The notes under the pieces were generated by a model. It was not told where the DNA came from. It did not search any database and worked only from the letters and a program-made list of their open reading frames with translations. From contig CANQIF010000003.1 in the NCBI GenBank assembly GCA_947623965.1, positions 62,001 through 126,000 on the forward strand: a DNA stretch of 64,000 nt. The letters run 5' to 3'. Source of the DNA: an uncultured Alistipes sp. GTDB lineage: Bacteria > Bacteroidota > Bacteroidia > Bacteroidales > Rikenellaceae. Positions 1 through 8,149 of the stretch are shown in pieces (position 1 is the stretch's first letter; each line of letters starts with the position of its first letter). A program made the position numbers and the translations under genes.

Positions 1-616
1 CGCCGCCTTCGAGCACGGCGAGGACATCCACGCCGCCACGGCGGCCCGCCTCTTCGGCAAGCGGATCGACGAGGTGACCGCCGAGGAGCGCCGCCGCGCC
101 AAGACGGCCAATTTCGGCATCATCTACGGCATCTCGGCCTTCGGCCTCAGCCAGCGGTTGGAGATTCCGCGCAAGGAGGCCAAGGAGTTGATCGACGGCT
201 ATTTCGCCTCCTATCCCAAGGTGCGGGAGTATATGGAACGCGTCGTCGAGGAGGCCCGCACGAGGGGGTATGTTTCGACCATCTTCGGACGCCGCCGCTA
301 CCTGAACGACATCGCCTCGCGCAATGCCGTGGCCCGCGGCGTGGCCGAACGCAATGCCGTGAACGCCCCGATCCAGGGCTCGGCGGCCGACATCATGAAG
401 ATCGCCATGATCGAGGTGCACCGGCGGTTCCGCGCCGAGGGGATCCGCTCGCGGGTGATCCTGCAGGTACACGACGAACTGGTGGTCGATATGCTGCGGT
501 CGGAGCAGGAGCGGGTCGTGCGCATCGTCACCGAGGCGATGGAGGGGGCCGCGAAGCTGCGCGTGCGGTTGGTGGCCGACGCGGGCATCGGCGAAAACTG
601 GCTCGAGGCGCATTAG
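1..616 (+). CDS. polA: DNA polymerase I, C-terminal part (5' truncated by window edge)
   Basis: This is the end of a family A DNA polymerase, which fills gaps in replication and excision repair. The reading frame is open from base 2 and ends with TAG at 614-616, so about 204 C-terminal residues are present. The polymerase fingers motif is clear (RRRAKTANFGIIYGISAFG, dNTP-binding Arg, Lys and Tyr), and the palm motif LQVHDELV with its catalytic Asp lies near the end. The preceding GEDIHAATAARLFG stretch is also typical of PolA. The 5'-nuclease and proofreading domains lie outside the window. A mosaic repeat island follows directly. Confidence 0.97.
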   Translation, partial: AAFEHGEDIHAATAARLFGKRIDEVTAEERRRAKTANFGIIYGISAFGLSQRLEIPRKEAKELIDGYFASYPKVREYMERVVEEARTRGYVSTIFGRRRYLNDIASRNAVARGVAERNAVNAPIQGSAADIMKIAMIEVHRRFRAEGIRSRVILQVHDELVVDMLRSEQERVVRIVTEAMEGAAKLRVRLVADAGIGENWLEAH

Positions 617-633
617 GGGCAGGAGCGATCGAC

Positions 634-1192
634 AGGGCGGGCCGCAGCCTGGGAGCGCGAGCCCCGCAGCGTCTTCGCATCGCTGGCGCCTTCCGCAGGC
701 TGCAGCCCGAAAATAATTTTTCATTTTTAATTCTTCATTTTTCATTGCGCCCTTTGGGGCGCTGCAGCCCGCAGCCGCCCCCGGGCGGAGGGCTTGTCTC
801 GGGTAGAAATCGGCCTTGCGGAGGCCCGTGCTCGCGTCCGCAGGTCCGCTCGTGCAGGCCTCTCCGCTCGGCTGCGGGCTTGCCTCGGGTAGAAATCGGC
901 CTTGCAAAGGCCGTGCGGGCCGCAGCCTCCGCCCGGCGGAGGCCCGCAACTCCTTTGCGTCGTTGCGTCCTCCGCAGGCTGCTGCCCGATTTGTAATTTT
1001 GAATCTTGAATTTTGAATTCTGAATTTGCGCCCGCAGGGCGCAGCGGGCCGCAGCTTCGCCCCGCGAAGGCCCGCGCTCGCGTCCGCAGGTCCGCTCGCA
1101 CGTCCTCCGCAAGCTGCAGCCCGCGAACATCGGCCCCCTGCAGTTAATTTTGAATATTGAATTCTGAATTTGCGGCTTCACGGAAGCCGCAC
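634..1192 (+). repeat. mosaic palindromic repeat island 1 (polA-lipA gap)
   Basis: The 735-base gap holds no gene. It contains at least three G+C-rich blocks of the form GGGCCGCAGCCT...AGGCTGCAGCCCG, joined by AT-rich runs at 704-736, 996-1027 and 1146-1171. Short hairpins follow the AT runs: GCGCCCTTTGGGGCGC at 747-762, GCGCCCGCAGGGCGC at 1028-1042 and a GCGGCTTC/GAAGCCGC stem at 1172-1190. A second hairpin type, GGCCTTGCAAAGGCC, lies at 898-912. All reading frames through it are open only because of base composition. Confidence 0.85.
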
Positions 1193-1318
1193 TCCCCTCT
1201 CTTTTTCCATTTTTAATTATTTGTTTCCGTTTATGCCGGAAATCGCCCTCCGAATAGCCCATAAGGCCGGTTTTGCGAATTATTGGAAGAAAGGCGCGGT
1301 TTTTTCGATCCTTTTTGC

Positions 1319-1326
1319 TATTTTTG
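1319..1326 (+). promoter_or_regulatory. Bacteroidetes -7 promoter element for lipA-lipB-recJ
   Basis: TATTTTTG matches TAnnTTTG and sits 25 bases before the lipA ATG, beyond repeat island 1. Confidence 0.6.
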
Positions 1327-1351
1327 CATCAATTGGGAAAAAAGTGATTTA

Positions 1352-2242
1352 ATGCCGAAGTTGTATGATGGGATAACGCGCATCCAAAAACCGGACTGGC
1401 TGAAGATTCGTTTGCACCGCACGGCCGAATATGCCGAGGTGCGCCGCATCGTCGAGGAGCACCGTCTCCACACGATCTGCGGCAGCGGACGCTGTCCGAA
1501 CCAGGCCGAATGCTGGAGCCGTCGCACGGCGACTTTCATGATTCTGGGCGATATCTGCACCCGGGGCTGCCGCTTCTGTGCGACGCAGACCGGGCGTCCC
1601 CTCGCCCCCGATCCGGAGGAGCCTGCCCGCGTGGCCGAGAGCGTCCGCCTCATGCAACTCAAATACGTCGTCCTGACCTCCGTAACGCGCGACGATCTCG
1701 CCGACGGCGGAGCGGCGCACTGGGCCGCCACGGTCCGTGCCATCCGAAAGGAAAATCCCGACGCAGCCATCGAACTCCTGATTCCCGATCTCGATGCCGA
1801 CCCCCGTCTGCTGGACGTGGTGCTGGCCTCGAAGCCCGACATCGTCGGGCACAACATCGAAACCGTCGAACGCCTCACCCCCGAGGTGCGTTCGCGCGCC
1901 CGATACCGCACGAGCCTCAAGACCCTGCGCTATCTCGGCGACTGCGGCGCCGTCACCAAAAGCGGGATGATGGTCGGCCTCGGCGAAAACGATGACGAGG
2001 TGCTGCGGACCCTCGCCGACCTGCGCGAAGCGGGCGTCCGCGTCGTCACCCTCGGACAGTACCTTCGGCCTTCGTTGGAGCACTACCCCGTGGCGGCGTA
2101 CATCACTCCCGAAAAATTCGATTGGTACCGTCTCAAGGCTTTGGAGATGGGCTTCGACTACTGCGCAAGCGCGCCGCTGGTCCGCTCCTCCTACCTGGCC
2201 GAAGAGGCGTTGAACAGCGTCCGCAAGCGTCCCGAACGATGA
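1352..2242 (+). CDS. lipA: lipoyl synthase
   Basis: Radical SAM enzyme that inserts two sulfurs into octanoyl groups on lipoyl-dependent proteins. The protein is 296 residues, normal for the family. The auxiliary cluster motif CGSGRCPNQAEC is near residue 50, and the radical SAM CxxxCxxC is seen as CTRGCRFC. The start is set at ATG 1352 because the protein from there (MPKLYDGITRIQKPDW) begins as LipA does, and a promoter lies just upstream; the frame is open further 5'. The stop overlaps the lipB start as ATGA, implying translational coupling of the two lipoate genes. Confidence 0.97.
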   Translation: MPKLYDGITRIQKPDWLKIRLHRTAEYAEVRRIVEEHRLHTICGSGRCPNQAECWSRRTATFMILGDICTRGCRFCATQTGRPLAPDPEEPARVAESVRLMQLKYVVLTSVTRDDLADGGAAHWAATVRAIRKENPDAAIELLIPDLDADPRLLDVVLASKPDIVGHNIETVERLTPEVRSRARYRTSLKTLRYLGDCGAVTKSGMMVGLGENDDEVLRTLADLREAGVRVVTLGQYLRPSLEHYPVAAYITPEKFDWYRLKALEMGFDYCASAPLVRSSYLAEEALNSVRKRPER

Positions 2243-3105
2243 AAATCGCCTATCGGGACGCCGGAACGATGCCCTATGCCGACTGCTGGCAGCTGCAGCG
2301 GGAGCTCTTCGAAGAGCTGCTCGCCCGCAAGCGCCGCGGGGCCGCAGGGTGCGGAGCCGATAAAAACGGCTGCTCCGCCGGCCTCGGTGATTCCGGCGGT
2401 ATTGGCAACTTAGGCGGCTGCGGCAACTTCAGCGGTCTCGGCGATTCCGCCGGCCTTGGCAACTCTGCCGGTATCGGAAACACTGCCGATCCCGGCAATG
2501 CTGCCGGCCCCGGCTGTCCCCCGCCGCCCTCCGACGACCGGATCGGCACGCTGCTCGTGGTCGAGCATCCGCCCGTCTACACCTTGGGCAAGAGCGGCCG
2601 GTTGGAGAACCTCCTCGTCCCGGAGGCGGAGTTGGAGCGCCTCGGCGCCCCCCTCTTCCGCATCGACCGCGGCGGGGACATCACTTTCCATGGCCCGGGC
2701 CAGCTGGTCGGCTACCCGATCCTCGACCTCGAGCGCATCGGCTTGGGGCTGCGCGACTACATCGACGCGCTGGAGGAGACGGTGATCCGCACTGTCGCCC
2801 GCTACGGCATCCGGGCCGGCCGCATCGCAGGGGCTTCGGGGGTGTGGCTCGACGAAAAAAGCGCCTTTCCGCGCAAGATCTGCGCAATAGGCGTGCGCGC
2901 CTCGCGTTATGTGACCATGCACGGCTTCGCGCTCAACGTCACGACCGATCTCGACTGGTTCCGCCGGATCCATCCGTGCGGCTTCGCCGACCGGGGGGTG
3001 ACTTCGATCGCATGCGAAACGGGCTCCGTCCCCCCGATGGAGGAGGTCAAGGAGCTCATTAGAACCTATTTAAGCGAAATATTAAATGTCGAAATATATA
3101 AATAA
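2239..3105 (+). CDS. lipB: octanoyl-ACP:protein octanoyltransferase with a glycine-rich insertion
   Basis: Transfers octanoate from acyl carrier protein to lipoyl domains, the step before LipA. The 288-residue protein is longer than the usual 210-230. Core motifs are intact: RGGDITFHGPGQ at about 144-154, Lys213 in KICAIG and catalytic Cys247 in HPCGFADRG. The extra length is one block at about residues 34-100, made of imperfect Gly/Asn/Asp/Ala repeats such as GLGDSAGLGNSAGIGN, placed between the N-terminal helix and the TLLVVEHPPVYTLG strand. Catalysis is probably kept because all core residues are present; the insert's role is unknown. lipA overlaps upstream and recJ starts 8 bases downstream. 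Confidence 0.95.
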   Translation: MKIAYRDAGTMPYADCWQLQRELFEELLARKRRGAAGCGADKNGCSAGLGDSGGIGNLGGCGNFSGLGDSAGLGNSAGIGNTADPGNAAGPGCPPPPSDDRIGTLLVVEHPPVYTLGKSGRLENLLVPEAELERLGAPLFRIDRGGDITFHGPGQLVGYPILDLERIGLGLRDYIDALEETVIRTVARYGIRAGRIAGASGVWLDEKSAFPRKICAIGVRASRYVTMHGFALNVTTDLDWFRRIHPCGFADRGVTSIACETGSVPPMEEVKELIRTYLSEILNVEIYK

Positions 3106-3113
3106 CAACGCTT

Positions 3114-4874
3114 ATGCCTATCGAGAAACGCTGGGTGGTGAAGCCGCAGGGCGACCCCGCGCGGGTGGAGACACTCTCCACCGGGCTCGGGATCTCGCCT
3201 GTGCTGGCCAATCTGCTCGTACAAAGAGGCATAGACACGGTAGAAAAAGCGAACAGGTTCTTTAGGCCCGACCTCGCCGACCTGCACGATCCCTTCCTGA
3301 TGAAGGATATGGACCGGGCGGTGGAGCGAGTCGAGCAGGCCGTAGCGCGTGGCGAGAAGATCATGGTCTACGGCGATTACGACGTCGATGGCTGCACGGC
3401 CGTCGCGCTGGTATACAAGTTCCTGCGCCAGATCGGGCATAAAAACCTGACCTTCTACATCCCGGACCGCTATACCGAGGGGTATGGCATTTCGGTAAGG
3501 GGCATCGATGTGGCCGCCCGCAAGGGCGTGAGCCTCATCATCGCCCTCGACTGTGGCATCAAAGCCACCGAAAAAGTGCTCTATGCAAAGACCAAGGGGG
3601 TCGATTTCATCATCTGCGACCACCATCTGCCGGCCGAGGAGATTCCCCGGGCCGTAGCCGTGCTGGACCCCAAGCGGGTCGACTGCTCCTACCCCTTCGA
3701 CGAACTGTCGGGTTGCGGCGTGGGATTCAAATTAGTGCAGGCCTATGCCCAGAAAAACGGGATCCCGTTCGAACAGATCCTCGATCTGCTCGACCTGCTG
3801 GTCGTCTCGATCGCCTCGGACATCGTGCCGCTCGTCGATGAGAACCGCATCCTGGCCCACTTCGGCCTGCAGAACCTCAACCGGCGCCCCTCGAAGGGGC
3901 TGCTGTCGATCATCAAGATCTGCGGCCTCGACAAGCACCAGATCACGATCGACGACATCGTCTTCAAGATCGGCCCCCGGATCAACGCCGCCGGCCGCAT
4001 GCGGATGGACGAGAACGACGAGAACGCCTCGCCCTCGGGCGGCCATGCGGCGGTCGAACTGCTCATCGAGGGCAACGAGGCCGAGGCGGCGAAGTTCGGC
4101 GAGGTGATCGACTCCTACAACCGCGACCGCAAGTCGATCGACCGCTCCGTCACGCAGGAGGCGCACGACTACATCGAGCGCAACCCGGCGCTCAAGACGC
4201 TCAAAAGCACGGTGATCTACAATCCGAAGTGGATGAAGGGGATCGTCGGGATCGTCGCCTCGCGCCTGATCGAGACCTACTACCGCCCGACGGTGGTGCT
4301 GACGATGAGCAACGGCTTCGTGACCGGTTCGGCGCGTTCGGTGCCGGGCTTCGACCTCTACCAGGCGGTCGAATCGTGCTCGGACCTGCTCGAGAACTTC
4401 GGCGGACACATGTACGCCGCGGGGCTTACGATGCGTCCCGAGCGGGTCGAAGAGTTCACGCACCGCTTCAATGCCTTCGTCGAGGAGAACATCGACCCGC
4501 AGATGCTCGTGCCGCAGGTCGAGATCGACAGCGAACTGCTCTTTTCGGACATCACGCCCGAATTCCGCCGCCACCTGAACCGCTTCCAGCCCTTCGGCCC
4601 GGGCAACGCCTCGCCCGTCTTCATGACGCGCAGCGTAAGCAACGAGGGCGATGCGAAATTGGTGGGCATGGAGCGCGAACACCTCAAGATGGACCTGATC
4701 CAGCGGCAGAAGCCCAACACGAAGATCCCGGCCATCGCCTTCCAGCAGCCCACCCACTACGAGTGGGTGCGCGCCGGCCGGCCGATCGACGTCTGCTACC
4801 AGATCGTCGAGAACCACTACCGCGGCACGGTTACGACCCAGCTGCGGATCAAGGATATCAAGCCCGTGCGGTAG
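3114..4874 (+). CDS. recJ: single-stranded-DNA-specific exonuclease RecJ
   Basis: 5'-3' single-strand DNA exonuclease of the DHH family, acting in recombination and mismatch repair. The protein is 586 residues. The metal-binding motifs are visible: YGDYDVDGCTAVAL near residue 85, ALDCGIK near 145 and CDHHLP near 165; the DHHA1 motif appears as GGHMYAAGLTM near 430. It lies 8 bases after lipB and is probably the last gene of the lipA-lipB-recJ transcription unit. A repeat island follows rather than a clear terminator. Confidence 0.97.
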   Translation: MPIEKRWVVKPQGDPARVETLSTGLGISPVLANLLVQRGIDTVEKANRFFRPDLADLHDPFLMKDMDRAVERVEQAVARGEKIMVYGDYDVDGCTAVALVYKFLRQIGHKNLTFYIPDRYTEGYGISVRGIDVAARKGVSLIIALDCGIKATEKVLYAKTKGVDFIICDHHLPAEEIPRAVAVLDPKRVDCSYPFDELSGCGVGFKLVQAYAQKNGIPFEQILDLLDLLVVSIASDIVPLVDENRILAHFGLQNLNRRPSKGLLSIIKICGLDKHQITIDDIVFKIGPRINAAGRMRMDENDENASPSGGHAAVELLIEGNEAEAAKFGEVIDSYNRDRKSIDRSVTQEAHDYIERNPALKTLKSTVIYNPKWMKGIVGIVASRLIETYYRPTVVLTMSNGFVTGSARSVPGFDLYQAVESCSDLLENFGGHMYAAGLTMRPERVEEFTHRFNAFVEENIDPQMLVPQVEIDSELLFSDITPEFRRHLNRFQPFGPGNASPVFMTRSVSNEGDAKLVGMEREHLKMDLIQRQKPNTKIPAIAFQQPTHYEWVRAGRPIDVCYQIVENHYRGTVTTQLRIKDIKPVR

Positions 4875-4959
4875 CCGGCGGCAGGCCGCTGGAGGGGAAC
4901 GAGCCCGGCGTTTTGGCGAAAAGGGTTGCCGGCAGGAGCGGCCGCGGAGCGATCGGAGG

Positions 4960-5445
4960 GTCGCAGCCTGGGGGCGCGGAGGCCCGCAACTCCTTCGCGT
5001 CGCTGGCGCCCTTCCGCAGGCTGCAGCCCGAGTTCGTAATTCTGAATTTTGAATATTGAATTCTGAATTTGCACCCGGAACGGGTGCAGCAGCCAGCAGC
5101 CACTTGTAGTTGTAGAGGTGTTTTGCTGTAAATGCGACGTCGCAGACGTCGGCAGCCCACAGCCGCTGTTTGTTTGCGGGGTGTCTTGTGTCAAGATCGG
5201 TCGCGAAGCGACCGGCAGCCCGCAGCCGCCCCCGGGCGGAGGGCTGCTCCTCTATGTCGCAGGCCCGTCCGCTCGGCTGCGGGCTTGCCTCGCGGTTTAG
5301 TGCCGCAGCTAATCTTGAATTTTGAATTTTGAATTTGCGGTTCCGAATGGAATCGCAGCGGGCCGCAGCTTCCGCCGGGCGGAGGCCCGCAGTTCGTATC
5401 CGAATCTGCGTGCGCTCCGCAGGCTGCGTCCCGTTGGAAGAAATG
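4960..5445 (+). repeat. mosaic palindromic repeat island 2 (recJ-SGNH gap)
   Basis: Plus-orientation modules fill this gap between convergent genes. Variable hairpins are GCACCCGGAACGGGTGC at 5071-5087, CGACGTCGCAGACGTCG at 5135-5151, CGGTCGCGAAGCGACCG at 5198-5214 and a GCGGTTCC/GGAATCGC stem at 5337-5356. AT-rich (TTGAATnT) runs precede the first and the last. The block near 5110-5290 recurs almost unchanged in reverse orientation near 25150-25345. Bases 5446-5617 show nothing recognisable. Confidence 0.85.
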
Positions 5446-5617
5446 GCAGGACCGCCCGTTCAGACGGGCGGCTGCCGACGCATCGACAGACGGGCGCAGA
5501 GGGCGCAGAAGAGCAGCAGCAGGATCATCGGAGGGCGTCGGGTCGTTTACACACGGTTTTTCCCGTTTCGGCAGCAGCCGGGCAGACCCGGCTTTGCAGG
5601 CGGTTCTTCATTCGGCT

Positions 5618-6364
5618 TTATCGGACAAGTTCGGTTTTCCGGGTGCATTCGGAGGCGGGGAAGCGGTCGGCGGCATAGCGGCAGATCGTCTCGGCGATCA
5701 ACCGGTGCCCCTCCTCATTGGGGTGGATGCCGTCGTCGCAGATGCGGTCGGCGTAGCGCTTGTCGAGCAGGAAGGGGGTGGTGATGTCGATCAGCGGGAC
5801 GCGGCAGGCGCCGGCGAGCTGGAAGACGGCGAGGTTGTAGAGCTCGTGCCAGTCGCCGATCCGTTCGACCGTGCCGCCGATCCAGTCGAGTACGTTGCGG
5901 CGGCCGCCGGGGGTCATGCCGCGCGTCACGTGAGCGAAGAAGCGGTCGGGAACGAGCGGCGGCAGCGAGAGCAGCACCGGCACGGCGCCCGCCTGCCGGA
6001 TGCGGCCGATAAGGTCGCGGTAGGTCGCCGCGAAGCGGTCGAGCGGCGTCCGCGGGGCGTGCTGGCCGGCAGGGGCCGCGCCGATCTCCTCCCAGTGGAA
6101 GTCGCAGTCGTTGCCGCCGTATTCGAGAACCACGAAGTCCGAGGCGGCGATACCTTCGCGGTGGCGCTCCAAATCGCGGAGCCCGCGCGTGACGGTGTTG
6201 CCGAAGCGGCCGTAGTTGTCGATCACCAGATCGAGGGCGCGGCGGCACCGTTCGGAAAAGCGTTCGGCCAGCACCGTGTAGCGGGGGCCGGGGTCGGTAT
6301 CGGTGGGGCGGTCGAGGACGATCCCCTTGAGGATCGAGTCGCCCAGGGCGCTGATGCGTTTCAT
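5618..6364 (-). CDS. SGNH/GDSL family hydrolase
   Basis: Serine esterase or acylhydrolase of 248 residues; the substrate cannot be told. The three family blocks are visible: nucleophile block ALGDSILKG close to the N-terminus, oxyanion block GGNDCDF, and the catalytic Asp-His block DGIHPNEEGH near the C-terminus. No signal peptide is evident, so it is probably cytoplasmic. The frame stays open upstream, but the protein begins naturally at MKRISALGDS, and a promoter-like TACCTTTG lies 30 bases before that ATG. It converges on recJ and is divergent from the LytTR gene. Confidence 0.9.
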   Translation of the reverse strand: MKRISALGDSILKGIVLDRPTDTDPGPRYTVLAERFSERCRRALDLVIDNYGRFGNTVTRGLRDLERHREGIAASDFVVLEYGGNDCDFHWEEIGAAPAGQHAPRTPLDRFAATYRDLIGRIRQAGAVPVLLSLPPLVPDRFFAHVTRGMTPGGRRNVLDWIGGTVERIGDWHELYNLAVFQLAGACRVPLIDITTPFLLDKRYADRICDDGIHPNEEGHRLIAETICRYAADRFPASECTRKTELVR

Positions 6365-6393
6365 GACAAGTCGTTTTTGGGATTTCTCTATTG

Positions 6394-6401
6394 CAAAGGT
6401 A
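6394..6401 (-). promoter_or_regulatory. -7 promoter element for the SGNH hydrolase
   Basis: The minus strand reads TACCTTTG (TAnnTTTG) 30 bases upstream of the hydrolase ATG, which supports that start. Confidence 0.6.
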
Positions 6402-6503
6402 GTGCCTTGCGCGGCGGCTCGGAAACGACGGGGACCGGTGGACGAAAAAGGGGATTCAACCTCGCTTTTCGGGATAAAAAACGGATTATCGGGACAAAAA
6501 ACG

Positions 6504-6511
6504 TATCTTTG
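6504..6511 (+). promoter_or_regulatory. -7 promoter element for the LytTR gene
   Basis: TATCTTTG, 36 bases before the ATG at 6548. Confidence 0.65.
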
Positions 6512-6547
6512 TGCATTCGTCCCGCCCGAAATACGACCTTTGGAGCC

Positions 6548-7345
6548 ATGAACGAACTCCCCCGCATCTTCCGCACTTTCGGCGCGCAGTCGCTCCATGC
6601 GATCGTCGTGCCGCTCTTCTTCTTCGCCTTCGTGCTTATCTACCGCCCGCTGGGGATCATGGAGACGCTCGAAGTCGGCTATGCGCCGGCCTCGGTCCAC
6701 CTCACGATCCTCTCCTGCATCCTCTTCGGGAGCATGGCGGCGATGCGGGGGTTGCTCTATGCCCTGCGCGACCGCATCGCCCCGCTCGCCTACGGCGGCT
6801 GGTGCCTGGCCGAGACGGCTGTGGCCGCCTTTTTCGCAGGGCTCTACCTCTGGCTCGTCTGCGGGCGCACCGATCCCTACTTTACGGTCGTCGCCCGCTG
6901 CTACGGCTGGATCTTCCCGGCGGCGCTCTTTCCCTACGGCTTCCTGACACTGTGGCTGCTGCTCGCCGACCGGATGCGCCCGGCGCCCGAGAGCGACGAA
7001 GGGGCCAAGCTGCGCTTCTACGACGAACGGCGGAACCTCAAGCTGACGGTCGCCGTCTCGTCGGTGCTCTACATCGAGGCGGAGGAGAACTACGTGAAGA
7101 TCGTCTACACGGAGGGCGACCGGGTGCGCGACTACGTCGTGCGCAGCTCGATGAAGGCGATCGAGGAGGTGTGCGCCTCGGGCGGGCTGCTGCGCTGCCA
7201 CCGCTCCTACTACCTCAACCCGGCCCGCGTCAAGGTGTTGCGCAAGGGACGCGAGGGGGCCATCGCCGCCGAGCTCGATGCGGGCGGGGTGAAGCCGGTC
7301 CCCGTGACGAAACGGTACTACGAGGCGGTCGCCGAACGGATCTGA
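6548..7345 (+). CDS. membrane-anchored LytTR DNA-binding regulator
   Basis: A 265-residue protein with about four predicted membrane segments in residues 1-145 and a LytTR DNA-binding domain in roughly 160-260. The LytTR part shows VLYIEAEENYVKI, RSSMKAIEE and LLRCHRSYYLNP, all characteristic. There is no receiver domain and no kinase gene beside it, so it is an orphan membrane regulator rather than half of a standard two-component pair. Its target is unknown. A strong terminator follows the stop within 10 bases. Confidence 0.9.
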   Translation: MNELPRIFRTFGAQSLHAIVVPLFFFAFVLIYRPLGIMETLEVGYAPASVHLTILSCILFGSMAAMRGLLYALRDRIAPLAYGGWCLAETAVAAFFAGLYLWLVCGRTDPYFTVVARCYGWIFPAALFPYGFLTLWLLLADRMRPAPESDEGAKLRFYDERRNLKLTVAVSSVLYIEAEENYVKIVYTEGDRVRDYVVRSSMKAIEEVCASGGLLRCHRSYYLNPARVKVLRKGREGAIAAELDAGGVKPVPVTKRYYEAVAERI

Positions 7346-7348
7346 AAC

Positions 7349-7388
7349 AAAAAACCGGGGAGCTCCCTTGCGGGGGCTCCCCGGTTTT
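7349..7388. terminator. bidirectional intrinsic terminator between LytTR and nitroreductase genes
   Basis: The arms CCGGGGAGC and GCTCCCCGG are flanked by A-rich sequence on the left and T-rich sequence on the right, so the hairpin can stop transcription from both convergent genes. Confidence 0.85.
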
Positions 7389-7408
7389 CGGCTGCAGGCC
7401 GGCGGGTT

Positions 7409-7936
7409 TTAGAGCCGGTGCACGTGCGCAGCAGCGTCGAAGGACGGCAGCTCGGCGGGCCGGAAGGTCGAATAGCCGATCGCCACGGCGCAAAGGGGTT
7501 CGCACCCTGCGGGGATCGGGAGGAACGAACGCAGGTAGTCGGCGGCCTGCTCGCCGTCGGGCTCCGCCTTGAGGCGGGGGCGGCCGGCGACGTGGACCCA
7601 GCACGAGGCGAGCCCCTCATCGACGCAGGCCAGCTGCAGCAGCGTGGCCGAGATCGCGGCGTTTACCTCCCAGAGGTCGGTCGCCGCCGTGTCGCCCAGG
7701 ACGAGGAGGACGAGCGGGGCATCTTTCAGAAAGGCCGAGCCGTAGTCGCGCATCGCGGCCATGCGGGCGATGAGCTCGGGCCGGTCGACGACGAGCAGAT
7801 GCGTCGAGCGGGAGTTGCGCGACGAAGGGGCGGTGAGGGTCGCCGCGATGAGGCGGTCGATCGCCTCGGCGGGAACGGGGCGCGGATCGAACCGGCGGAT
7901 CGATCGGCGCGTGCGGAGAATCTCTTGAAAATCCAT
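7409..7936 (-). CDS. nitroreductase family protein
   Basis: FMN-dependent oxidoreductase of 175 residues, a normal short family member. The FMN-binding start RTRRSIRRFDPRPV, the APSSRNSRS segment and the WEVNAAISATLLQLA helix match the family. The physiological substrate cannot be inferred. It converges on the LytTR gene over a shared terminator. The start follows directly from a clear N-terminus; a promoter-like TATTTTTG lies about 135 bases upstream. Confidence 0.92.
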   Translation of the reverse strand: MDFQEILRTRRSIRRFDPRPVPAEAIDRLIAATLTAPSSRNSRSTHLLVVDRPELIARMAAMRDYGSAFLKDAPLVLLVLGDTAATDLWEVNAAISATLLQLACVDEGLASCWVHVAGRPRLKAEPDGEQAADYLRSFLPIPAGCEPLCAVAIGYSTFRPAELPSFDAAAHVHRL

Positions 7937-8070
7937 GGCTGTCTGTGTATTGAATGGTACGGGCAGGGGCGTCGGCGTCTTCCAGGAAGGAGCCGGCCGG
8001 CGGGGTGTGGCGCCGTGCCGTGGGCCGCTTCCTTGGGTCCCGGACGGTCGCCTTGCGCCGATCCCTTTTG

Positions 8071-8078
8071 CAAAAATA
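8071..8078 (-). promoter_or_regulatory. candidate -7 promoter element for nitroreductase
   Basis: The minus strand reads TATTTTTG. The leader to the ATG at 7936 would be about 130 bases, longer than for neighbouring genes. Confidence 0.4.
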
Positions 8079-8149
8079 GTGAAAAGCCGGATGCAAAACC
8101 AAATTTTTCGAGAAACCGGGGGAAGAGCCGGGCTTGTTTTGCGTAGAAA

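Noticed and set aside
634..1192. Integron attC sites or gene cassettes
   Set aside because: The islands share the idea of conserved structure with variable stems, but no attC core sites, no integrase of the integron type and no cassette genes are seen.
735..1262. Open frames inside repeat islands as real proteins
   Set aside because: Predicted peptides are Arg/Ala/Gly/Pro strings that recur in all islands and frames, matching repeat translation rather than protein.
3732..4817. Long antisense frame within recJ
   Set aside because: It is the complement of a well-supported gene and has no protein-like features beyond G+C-driven composition; similar antisense frames lie in most genes here.
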